Shown piece after piece: positions 6,209-7,280 of a DNA stretch of 7,280 nt. The stretch lies in assembly GCA_027070475.1 (NCBI GenBank), contig JALXDT010000085.1:1-7280 (forward strand), read 5' to 3'. The notes beneath the pieces were generated by a model, which ran no database searches, was not told the DNA's origin, and saw only the letters and a list, made by a program, of their open reading frames with translations. The stretch's first letter is position 1; every line of letters begins with the position of its first letter. The DNA is from Candidatus Aminicenantota bacterium (GTDB taxonomy: Bacteria; Acidobacteriota; Aminicenantia; JAMOAD01). The position numbers and the translations under genes were made by a program.

Positions 6209-7185
6209 TATGGCACCTCTGTAAAAATAATTAATGAAAATATTTTACATAGTATCAGCAGTATAAAAGATAAAGCTGCAAATAAAGGGGCGAGTCGGAT
6301 TTTTTTTATCTCCTTTACCACATAGGGACTCTGTTTTTCTTCCTGATCTATTGTAGAAAATACTTTCTCTAACTCTTTGCTATTCTGTGCCCTAAAGTAT
6401 TTTCCTTCTGTCATTTCCGAAATTTTTTTCATCAAAGGTTCGTCAATTTTTACCTCAACCTTAATATACTCCTTTTCCCCTGATTCATTGTTTATCGGGA
6501 AAAGAGCTTCTCCTTTCTTCCCGATACCTACTATATAAATCTTAATCCCTGCTTTTTTCGCTAATTTTGCTGCATCCTCGGGCGAAATTTCTCCCTTATT
6601 GTTAACTCCATCTGTTAGAAGAATTATTGTTTTGGCTTTTTCTTTTTCATTTATAAGATGTTTTACAGCCACAGCTATTGCCATACCTATGGCTGTTCCA
6701 TCCTCTATCATCCCGATTTTTACATTTTTAATTATATCTTTTAAGATTTTGTGTGAAAAGGTCAGAGGAGATCTTACCACAGATTGACCGGCAAAAAGAA
6801 TTAAACCTATTTTATCCTCCGCTCTTTTTTCAATGAAATCAGAAATCACATCTTTTGCAACTTCAAGCCTGTTTTTTGGTTTATAATCTTCTGAGGCCAT
6901 GGAGCCAGAAATATCAAGGGCAACAAAGATGTCAATCCCCGAACCAAACTTTTTCTCCACTATTTTTTCAATAATAGGATTTGTTAGAGAGAAAATTAAA
7001 AAAAGAATTGATAAAAGGTAGATATAAAAAAGTCTTCTTTTTGTCTTTACCTTTTTCCCCTCTTTTTTTGCAAAATCAAGAAAGGATGCCCCTATACTTT
7101 CATCCTTTCCTTTTCTGTACAATCTGTCTATTAAAGGAAGAAACAGTATTAAGATAAAAAATATGGGGTCCTTAAAGCTTACCAT
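6208..7185 (-). CDS. batA: BatA-like membrane VWA-domain protein (325 aa)
   Basis: This is the first VWA protein of the cluster. From the ATG at 7185 the protein begins MVSFKDPIFF, as BatA proteins usually do (a short lead then 'F-x-x-P'). Two in-frame starts further upstream, TTG at 7200 and ATG at 7197, lack a ribosome-binding site and would deepen the overlap with the preceding gene; even the preferred start has only a weak GGGA six bases upstream. Membrane segments lie at about 6-20 and 51-71. The VWA domain starts near 84 with GIDIFVALDISGSMASEDYKPKNRLEVAK. The MIDAS is complete: D91-x-S93-x-S95, Thr164 in EDGTAIGMAI, and D192 in LLTDGVNN. A final helix is near 299-320. Order and architecture make BatA secure. 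In other bacteria the MoxR AAA+ ATPase encoded upstream is thought to act on this complex; it would be outside the window. Confidence 0.92.
   Translation of the reverse strand: MVSFKDPIFFILILFLPLIDRLYRKGKDESIGASFLDFAKKEGKKVKTKRRLFYIYLLSILFLIFSLTNPIIEKIVEKKFGSGIDIFVALDISGSMASEDYKPKNRLEVAKDVISDFIEKRAEDKIGLILFAGQSVVRSPLTFSHKILKDIIKNVKIGMIEDGTAIGMAIAVAVKHLINEKEKAKTIILLTDGVNNKGEISPEDAAKLAKKAGIKIYIVGIGKKGEALFPINNESGEKEYIKVEVKIDEPLMKKISEMTEGKYFRAQNSKELEKVFSTIDQEEKQSPYVVKEIKKIRLAPLFAALSFILLILCKIFSLIIFTEVP
6216..6220 (-). promoter_or_regulatory. Ribosome-binding site of batB
   Basis: AGAGG lies in the end of batA, seven bases before the batB ATG at 6208. With the one-base TAATG junction, it allows both reinitiation and independent loading of ribosomes. 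Confidence 0.7.
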
Positions 7186-7280
7186 TCTCAATCCCATCAA
7201 TTAAAAAATGCAGAAGATTTAAACTTTTTTTCAGTTCCTCTTTCTCCTTTAAAACACCATACTTCATGGAGTTCAAAGCT
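7172..7280 (-). CDS. Unrecognised gene, C-terminal 35 residues (partial, runs off right edge)
   Basis: An open frame enters from the right edge and stops with TAA at 7172-7174. It reads ALNSMKYGVLKEKEELKKSL and continues to ...DGIENGKL. It is hydrophilic and predicted helical, with Lys/Glu heptad-like spacing. It overlaps the batA start by 14 bases, the same style as the other junctions, which supports it as a real upstream gene of the operon. Bat clusters usually follow moxR and a DUF58 gene, sometimes with an extra small or unknown gene in between. This tail does not let me choose among them. Confidence 0.55.
   Translation of the reverse strand, partial: ALNSMKYGVLKEKEELKKSLNLLHFLIDGIENGKL

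Noticed and set aside
6599..6787. Plus-strand open frame opposite batA
   Set aside because: It covers the conserved VWA core of batA in antisense and is explained by the codon pattern of that gene.
7186..7200. Earlier starts for batA (TTG 7200, ATG 7197)
   Set aside because: There is no Shine-Dalgarno at the right distance, and the extra five residues are not part of the usual BatA N terminus; ATG 7185 fits better.
1..7280. CRISPR array, insertion sequence, tRNA or other mobile feature
   Set aside because: There are no spaced direct repeats, terminal inverted repeats, transposase motifs or tRNA-like cloverleaf sequences; the window is almost wholly coding on one strand.

Overview
The window is a low-G+C (roughly one third by eye), densely packed bacterial segment in which every supported gene lies on the minus strand. 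Read in the direction of transcription (high to low coordinates) it holds: the last 35 codons of an unrecognised gene, a complete batA-batB-batC-batD-batE cluster (the 'Bacteroides aerotolerance' or MoxR-associated VWA/TPR cluster), a 77-base gap, a secreted M14-type zinc carboxypeptidase, and the first 175 codons of murB, which runs off the left edge. The coding strand is strongly purine-rich and the proteins are rich in Lys, Ile and Glu. Exported proteins and MurB (a peptidoglycan enzyme) show a bacterium. Bat clusters of this order are known from Bacteroidota, Spirochaetota, Acidobacteriota-like and related Gram-negative-type lineages, but nothing here fixes the phylum. A thermophilic or AT-rich uncultured lineage is only a guess.

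Region 2251-7280: batA and batB encode membrane-anchored von Willebrand A (VWA) proteins with MIDAS metal sites. batC encodes a TPR protein with a very basic linker. batD encodes a large exported beta-rich protein with one membrane anchor and a cytoplasmic helical tail. batE encodes a TPR, two-TM and SH3-like protein. All junctions overlap (14, 1, 17, 7 and 11 bases with the starts chosen here), and most starts have a Shine-Dalgarno inside the preceding gene. The set is therefore very probably one polycistronic, translationally coupled unit making a cell-envelope complex. The usual upstream partners of the cluster (a MoxR AAA+ ATPase and a DUF58 protein) would lie beyond the right edge; the visible 35-residue tail does not identify either.

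Region 2174-2250 is the only real intergenic gap. It has no convincing terminator, but has a plausible promoter-like pair flanking an A10 tract, and a perfect 14-base tandem duplication that doubles the ribosome-binding site in front of the peptidase gene.

Region 1-2173: the M14 peptidase has a signal peptide and the expected zinc and catalytic residues. Its stop overlaps the murB start as TAATG. Pairing an exported zinc carboxypeptidase with a peptidoglycan-precursor gene is suggestive of envelope work, but this peptidase subfamily may simply digest external peptides.

I found no RNA genes, CRISPR, insertion sequences or frameshifts. The window is mostly a well-formed example of known families; the points of interest are local (start sites, gene coupling, a Thr-to-Ser MIDAS change, the duplicated ribosome-binding site).
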